From assembly GCA_036960605.1 (NCBI GenBank), contig JBALXI010000009.1, positions 62,001 to 126,000 on the forward strand: a stretch of 64,000 bases of DNA, written 5' to 3'. Position 1 is the stretch's first letter; every line of letters starts with the position of its first letter. Positions 53,559 to 61,764 of this stretch are shown here, one piece after another. A program made the position numbers and the translations under genes. Below the pieces are notes generated by a model. It saw only the letters and a list, made by a program, of their open reading frames with translations. It did not search any database and was not told the DNA's origin. Source of the stretch: Oleispira sp036960605 (GTDB lineage Bacteria; Pseudomonadota; Gammaproteobacteria; Pseudomonadales; Oceanobacteraceae).

Positions 53559-54845
53559 CTAGGGATTCATCTTTACCAGAGTACCGCCAGCATTGGTTTT
53601 CAACCAGCCCCGAATCCGCCGGTTGGTGGGGTTTTCATCTTCATGATAGCTGGTCATGCTGGAGGTGATAATTTGTTGATATTCTTCGTTTTTATTTCGA
53701 TTCATTATAGCTTGGCGAGTTCGACCTAGTTTAAGCGCATAACCTTTGCTGGGTTGTATCAAATCTAAAAAAGGTAATTTCAATTTTTCCAGCTGCACAT
53801 TCATTATCATGCTGCTATGACGGCTGGGTAACGCGTCGATGGTCACCAGAGTGAGGCCTTTGTCATCATCTTGGGCGCTCTCTTGCTTAGCGAGGTAATC
53901 GATAGCCCAAGCGGCTCCAATGCCATAACCAATAATGACCAGGTTGAATTGACCTTTACTACGCAGATATTCCATTGCAGCGAATATGCGCTGCTGGTTT
54001 TGTTTCCTATAGTGCTCGAGCGGATCAATGGGTGTGTCTTCAGCAATATCGGCCTCTGGTGTTGGCTCATTAGCCAGTGCGGGTAGTTTAGCCAGTCTCG
54101 GTAAGGCGGGTTCGATGCTTTCATCTACCAGCGTATCAACAATATCTTCTTTCAGCTTTGCAGGCTGCCCTTGTAGGTCAGGGCCGGCGTTATCAATGGC
54201 CTCTTCTGTGAGTAGGGGGTCACCATTTTTGCCCGTGGATATGGGCTCTAAACCAGTGGCTGTCTCATTTTCGTCAGTCTCGGTGGAGGAGTTTGTTGAT
54301 CGCGGTTGAACGGTATTATCTTCGCGTGCAATGCGCAGGCGGGCTGGCGTATCGGGCAGTTCAATGGTGAGCGTTGTCCAGCCATGCTCAGGTAAATATT
54401 CTCGTAAGGGCGCGACGATTTCAGGCCAGTGACCATGCTGTTGGCTATCATGCAGAATTAACACGCCGCCTTGAGGGTTGCCAGTGGCATCGGCCAAGAA
54501 TAATCCGTAATAGTCTTCTGCCAAGTCGGTATCCGTTTCATTGGCATTGGATAGGCTCGATAACTGTACAACCTCGTCTTGGCGCTGCATGAGGGTCATA
54601 TATTGAATGAGGGACTGCGCCCGTTTTTTCGGAATGTTGGGGGTATAATGAAATGGTGTTTTGGTTTTTACTGACTCTGCTGCTTGAGAATCTGAGACTT
54701 CAGCTTCTAGGATTTTTGCATCTAAGGCTTCTGTGCCGTCTTCTGCTGCTGCCCAAGATAAGCTGGATAAGCAAGACAATAAGGTAACGCAGGCCGTGAG
54801 TATGACTAGTTTTGCAGCGAAACAATGGCGGGCGAGTCGGGGCAT
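53559..54845 (-). CDS. DUF3530-family alpha/beta-hydrolase-like secreted protein
   Basis: 428 residues from the ATG at 54845, which has AAGG 6 bases upstream; an earlier in-frame ATG at 54884 lies in a 12-base tandem repeat. Signal peptide ends SLSWA. A DUF3530 core shows LADATGNPQGGVLILHDSQQ, HGWTTLTIELPDTP and FNLVIIGYGIGAAWAIDYLAK. The last is the nucleophile elbow of alpha/beta hydrolases with Tyr in place of Ser (GYGIG), so activity is doubtful. A long acidic, Thr/Glu/Pro-rich insert (about 195-300) is variable. Function unknown. Confidence 0.75.
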   Translation of the reverse strand: MPRLARHCFAAKLVILTACVTLLSCLSSLSWAAAEDGTEALDAKILEAEVSDSQAAESVKTKTPFHYTPNIPKKRAQSLIQYMTLMQRQDEVVQLSSLSNANETDTDLAEDYYGLFLADATGNPQGGVLILHDSQQHGHWPEIVAPLREYLPEHGWTTLTIELPDTPARLRIAREDNTVQPRSTNSSTETDENETATGLEPISTGKNGDPLLTEEAIDNAGPDLQGQPAKLKEDIVDTLVDESIEPALPRLAKLPALANEPTPEADIAEDTPIDPLEHYRKQNQQRIFAAMEYLRSKGQFNLVIIGYGIGAAWAIDYLAKQESAQDDDKGLTLVTIDALPSRHSSMIMNVQLEKLKLPFLDLIQPSKGYALKLGRTRQAIMNRNKNEEYQQIITSSMTSYHEDENPTNRRIRGWLKTNAGGTLVKMNP

Positions 54846-54856
54846 TTTAACCTTCT

Positions 54857-54891
54857 GAGCGTCTATTGAGCGTCTATTGAGCATCTGTAGA
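54857..54891. repeat. Tandem 11-12-base repeat ahead of the DUF3530 gene
   Basis: Three near-perfect copies of TGAGCGTCTAT, the last with one change (TGAGCATCTGT), just upstream of the ribosome-binding site of the DUF3530 gene. Probably slippage; it could change the leader length. Confidence 0.5.
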
Positions 54892-54999
54892 AATCTAAGT
54901 TACTTTATAGCCTAGTTAATAAGCAAAAGATGTTCCTTACTTTTATGCGCCTTTCCATCTAAAATGCCCCTATAACTGATATTCAACATTGAGATCCTT

Positions 55000-55671
55000 A
55001 TGCCTGATTACAAAATTGCTCCTTCTATCTTAGCCGCTGATTTCGCTCGATTAGGAGAAGAGGTTGATAATGTATTAGCTGCTGGTGCAGATATTGTTCA
55101 TTTTGACGTAATGGATAATCACTACGTGCCGAATCTGACGATCGGGCCAATGGTCTGCGCTGCATTGCGTAAGCATGGCGTGACTGCGGAAATTGACGTT
55201 CATTTAATGGTGTCGCCTGTTGATGACATGATTACTGATTTTATCAAGGCGGGTGCAACCTATGTGACCTTCCATCCAGAAGCTACTCATCATATAGACC
55301 GTAGTCTGCAGATAATTAAAGATGCGGGTTGCAAAGCCGGTTTGGTTTTTAACCCTGCAACGCCTTTGCATCACATGGCGCATGTCATGGATAAGCTAGA
55401 CATGGTTTTGCTGATGTCTGTGAATCCAGGCTTTGGTGGTCAGTCGTTTATTCCTCATACACTTGAGAAATTAAAAGAAGCCAGAAAGATGATTGACGAG
55501 TCCGGTTTTGATATTCGTTTAGAAGTGGATGGCGGCGTTAAAGTCGAAAATATCCGTGCCTGTGCCGAAGCCGGTGCCGATACCTTTGTTGCTGGTTCCG
55601 CTATTTTTGGTAAGCCTGATTACAAAGCCGTGATCGATGAGATGCGTGCTGAATTGGCACTTGCGAAATAA
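55000..55671 (+). CDS. rpe: Ribulose-phosphate 3-epimerase
   Basis: A 223-residue (beta/alpha)8 enzyme interconverting ribulose 5- and xylulose 5-phosphate. Family motifs: IAPSILAADFARLGEEV, VHFDVMDNHYVPNLT, VHLMVSPVDD, MSVNPGFGGQSFIP, LEVDGGVKVENI and VAGSAIFG. Catalytic Asp35 and Asp175 type residues are present. Gph follows after 5 bases. Its product xylulose 5-phosphate is the classic phosphoketolase substrate, a possible link with the gene at 49414. Confidence 0.97.
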   Translation: MPDYKIAPSILAADFARLGEEVDNVLAAGADIVHFDVMDNHYVPNLTIGPMVCAALRKHGVTAEIDVHLMVSPVDDMITDFIKAGATYVTFHPEATHHIDRSLQIIKDAGCKAGLVFNPATPLHHMAHVMDKLDMVLLMSVNPGFGGQSFIPHTLEKLKEARKMIDESGFDIRLEVDGGVKVENIRACAEAGADTFVAGSAIFGKPDYKAVIDEMRAELALAK

Positions 55672-55676
55672 CACCG

Positions 55677-56477
55677 ATGACAACGTCTGCGGGCTCTAAA
55701 CCCTCAATGTTTAATTCGGTTTTGTCTAGCTCAGTGCTGCCTAATACGCTCTTTGCTAACAAGGTGGCTGCGTTAAATACGCAGCCCATCGAGGCTGTAT
55801 TATTCGATCTTGATGGTACCTTAGTTGATAGCGTTCCCGATTTAGCGGCGGCGATTGATATTATGTTGCAATCGGTAAGCAAAGAGCCGGCAGGCGAGAG
55901 TAAGGTTAACCGCTGGGTGGGCAATGGTGCTGCCGCTTTGGTTAAGCGTGCTTTGGCGGATTCTGATGACGGCGATGTATTGCATCTGAGTCAATTTAAA
56001 GAGGAGTCTGAGGATGAACACTATCGGTCAGCTTACGCTGTTTTTGAGTGTGCTTATGCTCAGCGTTTAACAACGGCAACGGGTTTGTATGACGGCGTAT
56101 TATCGGTTTTGTCGACACTAGCCACGGCGAATATAAAGCTGGGTTTGATTACGAATAAGCCAAGACAGTTTACCATCCCACTATTGAAAGCCTTAAACAT
56201 TGGCCATTACTTCTCAAATGTTTTGTGTGGTGATGATTTAGAGTTTAAAAAACCGCATCCTTTACCCGTATTGACGGCTCTCGACAATTTATCGGTGAGT
56301 GCTCAGCAGGTCATTATGGTCGGTGATTCTATTTCAGATATTAAATCAGCGCAGGCAGCCGGTGTAAAAACAGTGGCGGTAACCTATGGCTACAATCATG
56401 GGATTTCAATTACTGATGCGCGTAATGAGTGTCAGGCGGATGTGACGATTGATAAAATGCAGCAGCTGCTCAATTAA
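55677..56477 (+). CDS. gph: Phosphoglycolate phosphatase Gph
   Basis: A 266-residue HAD phosphatase that clears 2-phosphoglycolate formed during DNA repair or oxygenation. Motif I VLFDLDGTLVDS (Asp44, Asp46), motif II LITNKP, motif III Lys in EFKKPHP and motif IV VMVGDSISDIKSAQAAG are complete. An unusual 38-residue Ser/Asn-rich N-terminal extension precedes the conserved start. The next in-frame Met (position 11) does not remove it, so the true start is uncertain. A typical trpE neighbour is absent. Confidence 0.93.
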   Translation: MTTSAGSKPSMFNSVLSSSVLPNTLFANKVAALNTQPIEAVLFDLDGTLVDSVPDLAAAIDIMLQSVSKEPAGESKVNRWVGNGAAALVKRALADSDDGDVLHLSQFKEESEDEHYRSAYAVFECAYAQRLTTATGLYDGVLSVLSTLATANIKLGLITNKPRQFTIPLLKALNIGHYFSNVLCGDDLEFKKPHPLPVLTALDNLSVSAQQVIMVGDSISDIKSAQAAGVKTVAVTYGYNHGISITDARNECQADVTIDKMQQLLN

Positions 56478-56516
56478 ACTTGCAGCTGCTTGACTCGCTA
56501 AACTATCCCGCCTTAA

Positions 56517-57050
56517 TTAGAAACGGATAAGGGCGTTAGCTTGATAGGAAGAGATTAAATCTTTGTTCACAAATTCTGCACGAATTTCAACTTTAGGTGT
56601 TATGCGATAGCCTGCGCCAACCCCCATGAAAATGCCATCATCATCACCAAGTTCTAAGCCAATACGTGCTAGGCCGTATAAGTTAGGATCAATTTCATTC
56701 AAGTCTTTTTGTAAAACAACAGAGCCAGAAACACCGGTTACTTTTTCTTTATTGCCACCGCCAAAGTCAAAATCACGGGTGCGAAAAAAACCAATTTCTG
56801 CAAAGGTATCAAAACCGACAATAGAATTGGCAATTGGCAAGCCGACAAAAGCTTGAAGGCCCATTGCCGTTTCATCATTGGCGCCATCAATAATTGAGCC
56901 AAAATCTAAATCGTTATAACTAAGGCCAGCACCGACATAAAGACCTGCAGGTACTTGGTTTGCTGCCGTTTTTGTTTCTGCTGGCTGTTCATTGGCTAAA
57001 GCTTGATGGGCAGAGAGTGTTAGTAGGCTGGTTAATAATACTTTTTTCAT
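56517..57050 (-). CDS. Small outer-membrane beta-barrel protein (OmpX/OprF-like fold)
   Basis: 177 residues from the ATG at 57050 with AAGGAAAA upstream; the longer frame to 57194 would run into srkA. Signal peptide MKKVLLTSLLTLSAHQALA, then alternating strands (AGLYVGAGLSYNDLDFG, FDTFAEIGFFRTRDFDFGG, GIFMGVGAGYRITPKVEIRAEF) and a C-terminal Phe (NALIRF), the outer-membrane insertion signal. Family resembles the eight-stranded porin-like opacity/OmpA-type barrels. Function not known. Nothing but 47 bases separate it from srkA. Confidence 0.8.
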   Translation of the reverse strand: MKKVLLTSLLTLSAHQALANEQPAETKTAANQVPAGLYVGAGLSYNDLDFGSIIDGANDETAMGLQAFVGLPIANSIVGFDTFAEIGFFRTRDFDFGGGNKEKVTGVSGSVVLQKDLNEIDPNLYGLARIGLELGDDDGIFMGVGAGYRITPKVEIRAEFVNKDLISSYQANALIRF

Positions 57051-57097
57051 GATATTTTCCTTAATTTTAAGACGTCTATAATAATTAATTGTTAGTA

Positions 57098-58123
57098 CTA
57101 GCTTGGGATGTATAAAGGTTGTTCTTGCAAGGCGGCTAATTGTTCGCGCAAAGACAATACGTGCTCTGACCAATAGCGCACACCGGTAAACCATGGGAAG
57201 GCGAGCGGAAATGCGGGGTCAGACCAACGCTCTGCAACCCAAGCGGTATGTTTAATGAGGCGGATCGTACGCAGGCATTCGATCCATTTTAGCTGGTGGT
57301 AGGGGAAAGGCTGAAACACTTCATAGCCATTACGAATGGCTTCTAATTGTTGCAGTTGCTCTTCGCGCTCGCCACTTAATAACATCCAAATGTCTTGCAT
57401 CGCCGGACCTTGAACACAATCATCAAAATCCACCATGTGCAGTTGTTCATCGCGCCATAATAAATTACCAACATGGCAATCACCATGAATGCGCAGCGTA
57501 TCACTCATCTCTGGCTGGTATTGCTGTTTTACTAATTCATTAAGATCGCGACATAACGATTCATAAGCAGGGCGAAAGTCGTCATTTAATAAACCTGATT
57601 TTAAAACGGTTTCACAGCTTTGCTCGATGATCGTTTTATCTTGGCTCTTGCCTAGTTCAGCTTGGCCATTCCAAACCGGACGATGTTTAAAGCGATAGTC
57701 TCTGCCGACCTGATGTAAGCGCGCTAGCCAGCGGCCTAAATATTCTAGCTGATCACGATTGGCAATTTCAGGTGAATGACCGCTTTTACGAGGGGAGATA
57801 GAAAAGTAAAAGTCTTTATATTCAAATAAGGTTTTGCCATCGAACTCAAGTGGGGCAACTACCGGTAAATCTTCCTCGGCGAGTTCCGAGAGAAATTGAT
57901 GCTCTTCTAATATCGCGTCTTTAGACCAGCGATTAGGGCGATAGAATTTCACAATAACCGGCGTATCTTCTTCAATACCAACTTGGTAAACGCGATTTTC
58001 ATAACTATTAAGCGGGTATTGGCACATGTCGGTTAATAAACCCACGCTTTCTACCGCATCGATAACAGCATCGGGGCTAAGGCTTTGATAAGGGTGTAAA
58101 GAAGGCGTATCAGTACTGGTCAT
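57098..58123 (-). CDS. srkA: Stress response kinase A (YihE/SrkA)
   Basis: A 341-residue kinase of the APH/choline-kinase fold that protects against programmed death and oxidative stress in E. coli. Seen: LNSYENRVYQVGIEEDTPVIVKFYRPNRWS (in part LNSYENRVYQV), a Lys in VIVKFYRP, catalytic IHGDCHVGNLLWRD and metal-binding MVDFDDCVQGPAMQDIW. Length matches E. coli SrkA (328) with a short N-terminal extension. It is not obviously operonic with its neighbours. Confidence 0.95.
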   Translation of the reverse strand: MTSTDTPSLHPYQSLSPDAVIDAVESVGLLTDMCQYPLNSYENRVYQVGIEEDTPVIVKFYRPNRWSKDAILEEHQFLSELAEEDLPVVAPLEFDGKTLFEYKDFYFSISPRKSGHSPEIANRDQLEYLGRWLARLHQVGRDYRFKHRPVWNGQAELGKSQDKTIIEQSCETVLKSGLLNDDFRPAYESLCRDLNELVKQQYQPEMSDTLRIHGDCHVGNLLWRDEQLHMVDFDDCVQGPAMQDIWMLLSGEREEQLQQLEAIRNGYEVFQPFPYHQLKWIECLRTIRLIKHTAWVAERWSDPAFPLAFPWFTGVRYWSEHVLSLREQLAALQEQPLYIPS

Positions 58124-58209
58124 TTTAGCCGCTACATTATTAAGGAGACGAAATTAATTCGTCGCCAGTATAACTGAGCTCGGTAGGAATCGCAGTAATT
58201 AGAAAGAGC

Positions 58210-58935
58210 TTAATGTTTGGGGGTACGTGCTAAACACCAGATGCCTACTTTACTCGCGCCCGCTTTTTTAATAATCAGTGCCATTGAGTGAGCGGTGCTG
58301 CCCGTCGTCATAACATCATCAATCAACATGATGTGTTCACCGTTAAGTGTTTTGCGCGTAGGGTGAAAATGCAGTCCCACATTGCTGATGCGCTGGTGGC
58401 GGTTCAGATCTTTTTGTTCGCGACTATGGCTGCGTGTTGCGAGCTGAGCAATAACAGGTTTATCGAGAGCTTTGCCTAGTTCACGAGCGATAAGCTCAGC
58501 AGGGTTGTAGCCACGCTTTATTAAGCTCCAACGGGTTGAAGGTACAAAAGTGAACGCATCTACTGTGTCTAAATCATGGGGCTGTCTTAACATCATTAGA
58601 CTGGCGAGCTTATGTGCCCACTCGGTATGACGTTTGCTTTTTAAGCGTTGCAACCAGGTGTCGATAGGGGCGGCGTAACTGAAGCTGCTATGGCTATAAT
58701 CGAAAGCGGGTTTTTTATGCAGGCATTGTCCGCAATAGCCTTGATTCGCCATGGCAATAGCACACATCTGACAGCGATTTTTTGCTTGCGGCAGGGAGTC
58801 TTCGCAGCTTGAGCATATAAACCCAGCGTCGTGATTTGCTTCTAAGCAGAGCTCGCAGGTGCGATTTAAAAATGCCGGTAGTGCAAATTTTAACCGCGAG
58901 TATACCTTTTTATCCATCCAAGTTGACCAATCCAT
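58210..58935 (-). CDS. ComF-family phosphoribosyltransferase-like protein
   Basis: About 241 residues from the ATG at 58935; a start at 59013 would overlap bioB and is less likely, and no ribosome-binding site separates the choices clearly. A double zinc-ribbon N-terminus with four Cys pairs (CELCLEANH, CSSCED, CQMCAIA, YCGQCL), then the PRTase core with RGYNPAELIARELGKAL, SREQKDLNRHQRI and the PRPP loop IMLIDDVMTTGST. ComF relatives act in DNA uptake; the PRPP-binding activity itself has no settled role. Divergent from bioB. Confidence 0.9.
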   Translation of the reverse strand: MDWSTWMDKKVYSRLKFALPAFLNRTCELCLEANHDAGFICSSCEDSLPQAKNRCQMCAIAMANQGYCGQCLHKKPAFDYSHSSFSYAAPIDTWLQRLKSKRHTEWAHKLASLMMLRQPHDLDTVDAFTFVPSTRWSLIKRGYNPAELIARELGKALDKPVIAQLATRSHSREQKDLNRHQRISNVGLHFHPTRKTLNGEHIMLIDDVMTTGSTAHSMALIIKKAGASKVGIWCLARTPKH

Positions 58936-59013
58936 GTGTCTAGCTATTATGCGTTCAGTAATCCAAGTTAATGAGGATTCTAACAGTTGATTGAGATAAA
59001 AGGTATGAGCCAA

Positions 59014-60066
59014 ATGAGTAAGTTAGACGACAAATTGCGCCATAATTGGCAGCAGCAAGAAGTGGCTGAGCTCTTTGCCTTGCCGTTAAACGACCTTTTA
59101 TTTAAAGCTCAAACTGTTCACCGTGAGAACTTTGATCCGAATCAGGTGCAGGTCAGTACTTTGTTATCGATTAAAACCGGTGCCTGCCCAGAAGACTGTG
59201 CTTATTGTCCGCAAAGTGCTCGCTACGATACCAAGCTTGAAAAAGAAAAGCTGATGGAAGTAGAAGCCGTTATTGAAAAAGCCAAAGCCGCCAAAGCAGC
59301 AGGCTCTGATCGTTTTTGCATGGGGGCCGCTTGGCGTTCTCCGCGTGCTAAAGATATGCCTTATGTAGTGGCGATGGTCGAAGGCGTTAAAAACCTGGGT
59401 ATGGAAACTTGCATGACACTGGGCATGCTGGATCAAGAAAAATCTGCGCAATTGGCAGAAGCGGGTTTGGATTATTACAATCACAACCTGGATACGTCTC
59501 CTGAATATTATGGCGAAATTATCACTACGCGTACTTATTCCGATCGTTTAGAAACGCTGCAAAATGTTCGTGAGTCGGGCATGAAGGTTTGCTCTGGTGG
59601 TATTATTGGTATGGGCGAAAAAGAAACAGATCGTATTGGTTTATTGCGTCAGCTCGCCAACTTGCCTCAGCACCCTGATTCAGTACCGATTAATCAATTG
59701 GTTAAAGTTGAAGGGACGCCGCTAGAGACCGAGGGTGATTTAGATCCGTTTGATTTTATTCGGACCATTGCCGCTGCTCGTATTATGATGCCGCAATCCC
59801 ATGTGCGTTTAAGCGCAGGTCGTGAAGATATGTCGGAAGAAATGCAGGCTATGTGTTTCTTTGCCGGTGCTAACTCTATTTTCTATGGCGAGTGCTTATT
59901 AACCACGCCAAATCCTGCGGCGAATAAAGATCAGGAATTGTTCCGCAAATTGGGTATTAACTCGGATCACAAAGTGACGCAGCAGCCAAAAGAGCTGGAT
60001 GAATTGCTGGTTGTTGAATTGGGTAAGCCTGTTGAAAGTGAGCTGTTCTACAGCGCGGTTAAATAA
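59014..60066 (+). CDS. bioB: Biotin synthase BioB
   Basis: 350 residues from the ATG at 59014, about 10 bases behind AAAAGG; an ATG at 59005 is in frame but sits one base from that site. Radical-SAM enzyme that inserts sulfur into dethiobiotin. The 4Fe-4S/SAM site is TGACPEDCAYCPQSARY (C-x3-C-x2-C), followed by RFCMGAAWRSPRAKDMP, YNHNLDTSPEYY, VCSGGIIGMGE and the 2Fe-2S ligand Arg in VRLSAGRED. Other bio genes are not adjacent, only comF on the opposite strand. Confidence 0.97.
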   Translation: MSKLDDKLRHNWQQQEVAELFALPLNDLLFKAQTVHRENFDPNQVQVSTLLSIKTGACPEDCAYCPQSARYDTKLEKEKLMEVEAVIEKAKAAKAAGSDRFCMGAAWRSPRAKDMPYVVAMVEGVKNLGMETCMTLGMLDQEKSAQLAEAGLDYYNHNLDTSPEYYGEIITTRTYSDRLETLQNVRESGMKVCSGGIIGMGEKETDRIGLLRQLANLPQHPDSVPINQLVKVEGTPLETEGDLDPFDFIRTIAAARIMMPQSHVRLSAGREDMSEEMQAMCFFAGANSIFYGECLLTTPNPAANKDQELFRKLGINSDHKVTQQPKELDELLVVELGKPVESELFYSAVK

Positions 60067-60130
60067 TCGCCTAATTCGGCCAATTTAATAAAGCTTTAAT
60101 GAGAATCAGGCTATATAACAATACAGTCTA

Positions 60131-60159
60131 AAAGAGGCCAGCATACCGCTGGCCTCTTT
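60131..60159 (+). terminator. Terminator behind bioB
   Basis: AAAGAGGCCAGC (60131-60142) pairs perfectly with GCTGGCCTCTTT (60148-60159) around ATACC, 65 bases after the bioB stop. The T-run is only three bases before a GCG break. Confidence 0.7.
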
Positions 60160-60235
60160 GCGTTTCACTGTTTAAAATGTATACAGCGAAGAGTGAAAGT
60201 GTAATGGCGCATACTGATATATAGATGAGGTGGAT

Positions 60236-60487
60236 ATGAATTTAGGTTCAACGTCAGGTTCTTCATTTAGCATTGCCACCGCAGGCATTCAGCAAAGTTC
60301 TGAGCAGGTGAAACAAGCCGCTCAGCAAGTGGTCGAAGCGACAACAGCACGTCCTGCCCAAGGAACCGTAGAGGTTACCGATGCTTTAGTGAAGTTAAAA
60401 GAAGGTGAGCAAGGTGTTGCCGTAAATGCCAAAGTACTGGCAGCGGCCGACAAACAAATCGGCTCGTTATTAGACATAGATGCTTAA
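60236..60487 (+). CDS. Small protein resembling the flagellar rod C-terminal helix
   Basis: 83 residues from the ATG at 60236 with AGGTGG 5 bases upstream; a GTG at 60230 is an alternative. No named family is recognised. The N-terminus is Ser/Gly/Thr-rich (MNLGSTSGSSFSIATAGIQQ), the middle helical (SEQVKQAAQQVVEAT). The end, GVAVNAKVLAAADKQIGSLL followed by Asp-Ile, closely mimics the FlgC/FlgE-type C-terminal helix (ANxKVxxxADxMxGxLLDI). It may be a flagellar accessory protein or a coincidence of amphipathic helix. Placed 57 bases before the SprA-family gene, likely in one operon. Confidence 0.7.
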   Translation: MNLGSTSGSSFSIATAGIQQSSEQVKQAAQQVVEATTARPAQGTVEVTDALVKLKEGEQGVAVNAKVLAAADKQIGSLLDIDA

Positions 60488-60544
60488 TAGATAAGCGCAT
60501 CACTAGACGCACATAACACTTAAATAGAGGTAATCAGAGAGAGT

Positions 60545-61531
60545 ATGCAAATTCCAACCAGTGCAGGTATGTTAGCCAATAGTGTGTTGCCGGTAACGCC
60601 GACACAAGGTGGACTATTGCCGCAAACTGGAGAAACTGCAGGCTCTACTCGTTTTGCCCCTGTTGAAGCGGTATCGACTATTCGTTTATCTCGGGCCGTT
60701 CCAGAGCAGCGTCCTCAACCTAATTTTGCCCCCGAAAATAGTGGCCAAGCGCAATTAACCCCACCACAAAATACAACCATTACTAAGAGTGGCTCAGCTG
60801 CTGACGCCGATGCTGGTGGTATTGATGAGCCGCAACAGGCTGGGCAGAAAATATCGCAAGATGACGCTTCGGGTAATGAAAGCCAAAATAATACGGCGAG
60901 AAATGATCAAGCTAAGCATGAAGCGGAGCAGGTCCAGCATCGTCAAGAACAGCAACAGCAGCAAGACCTTGATATTATCCGTCAGTTATCTCAACGTGAT
61001 AATGTCGTGCGTGCCCACGAGCAAGCGCATAGTTCAGTGGGGGGGCAACATGCAGGTTCTGCTCAATACAGTTATCAGCGTGGCCCCGATGGTGTTAGTT
61101 ATGCTGTCGGTGGCGAGGTGCCTATCGATGTCGGTGCTATCCATGGTAATCCACGAGCCACTCTAGAAAAGATGCAGCTAGTTCAGCGTGCAGCATTAGC
61201 GCCAGCCGACCCTTCTTCGCAAGACCGGCGTGTTGCGGCACTCGCATCTCAGCAAGCAAATCAGGCACGAGCAGAAATTGTCAGTGAAAGCCGCGTGACG
61301 GGCGGTGGTAGTGACGATACAAAAAGTTCAGATGATAAAAAAGATACCCAGCTTAATTCCAAACAAGTAAGTGAAGCGTCGAATATAAGGGTATCTGTCC
61401 CTGTCAGTGTCGACAGTGAAGATTTCCAAGTCTTCAATAATCGTATTGCTAAAATTAATGAAGTCTTATTGGCGATTAGCCGAAATGACGTCACTAATGC
61501 CACCGGCCAGCTATTGGATGATGTGGTCTAG
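60545..61531 (+). CDS. Putative metalloprotease, SprA-related (CJM1_0395) family
   Basis: 328 residues. The first 145 are low-complexity, Gln/Ala/Pro-rich and probably disordered. The conserved part (about 145-240) holds the zinc-site motif HEQAH (158-162) in VVRAHEQAHSSVGG, then SAQYSYQRGPDGVSYAVGGE and VPIDVGAIHGNPRATLEKMQ. HExxH is the hallmark of zinc peptidases; in this family activity is not proven. The C-terminus is Ser/Asp-rich. A strong terminator follows. The small flagellar-rod-like gene in front suggests a surface or motility role. Confidence 0.8.
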   Translation: MQIPTSAGMLANSVLPVTPTQGGLLPQTGETAGSTRFAPVEAVSTIRLSRAVPEQRPQPNFAPENSGQAQLTPPQNTTITKSGSAADADAGGIDEPQQAGQKISQDDASGNESQNNTARNDQAKHEAEQVQHRQEQQQQQDLDIIRQLSQRDNVVRAHEQAHSSVGGQHAGSAQYSYQRGPDGVSYAVGGEVPIDVGAIHGNPRATLEKMQLVQRAALAPADPSSQDRRVAALASQQANQARAEIVSESRVTGGGSDDTKSSDDKKDTQLNSKQVSEASNIRVSVPVSVDSEDFQVFNNRIAKINEVLLAISRNDVTNATGQLLDDVV

Positions 61532-61572
61532 TTAGAGTGCCTGCCTTTCCTGACTTCAGTCAAAAACTCCCC

Positions 61573-61601
61573 TTAAACCGTCAGCCGACGGTTTAATTTT
61601 T
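61573..61601 (+). terminator. Terminator behind the SprA-family gene
   Basis: TTAAACCGTC (61573-61582) pairs with GACGGTTTAA (61587-61596) around AGCC, followed by TTTTTT; a 10-base-pair stem 40 bases after the stop. Confidence 0.9.
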
Positions 61602-61624
61602 TCTATGCTATTCCTTTAGCTGGC

Positions 61625-61653
61625 TTGACAAAATAAGCTTGTAAACGTATGTT
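61625..61653 (+). promoter_or_regulatory. Sigma70 promoter of the first acyl-CoA dehydrogenase
   Basis: Perfect -35 TTGACA (61625-61630), 17-base spacer, -10 TATGTT (61648-61653). The operator-like palindrome at 61653-61670 overlaps the start region, so repression is likely. Confidence 0.7.
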
Positions 61654-61670
61654 TCAAACAAGTGTTTGAA
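61643..61670. promoter_or_regulatory. PsrA/FadR-like operator palindrome
   Basis: TTCAAACA-AG-TGTTTGAA (61653-61670) is a perfect 8+2+8 palindrome. A second looser AAAC-N4-GTTT half-site pair (61643-61654) overlaps it and the -10. The CAAAC-N2-4-GTTTG core is that of PsrA, the TetR-type fatty-acid-responsive repressor of beta-oxidation genes in Pseudomonas. The regulator itself is not in the window. Confidence 0.65.
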
Positions 61671-61764
61671 TTTGATAGTTGTTCACATTGTAATCGCAAT
61701 TATCTGTTGTTAATCGATAAGCGGCTTTTTCCGCTCATAAACATAAGACTAAGAGGCTTTCCTG

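Noticed and set aside
57051..57194. Longer N-terminus for the outer-membrane protein
   Set aside because: It overlaps srkA in another frame and hides the clear signal peptide that begins at 57050.
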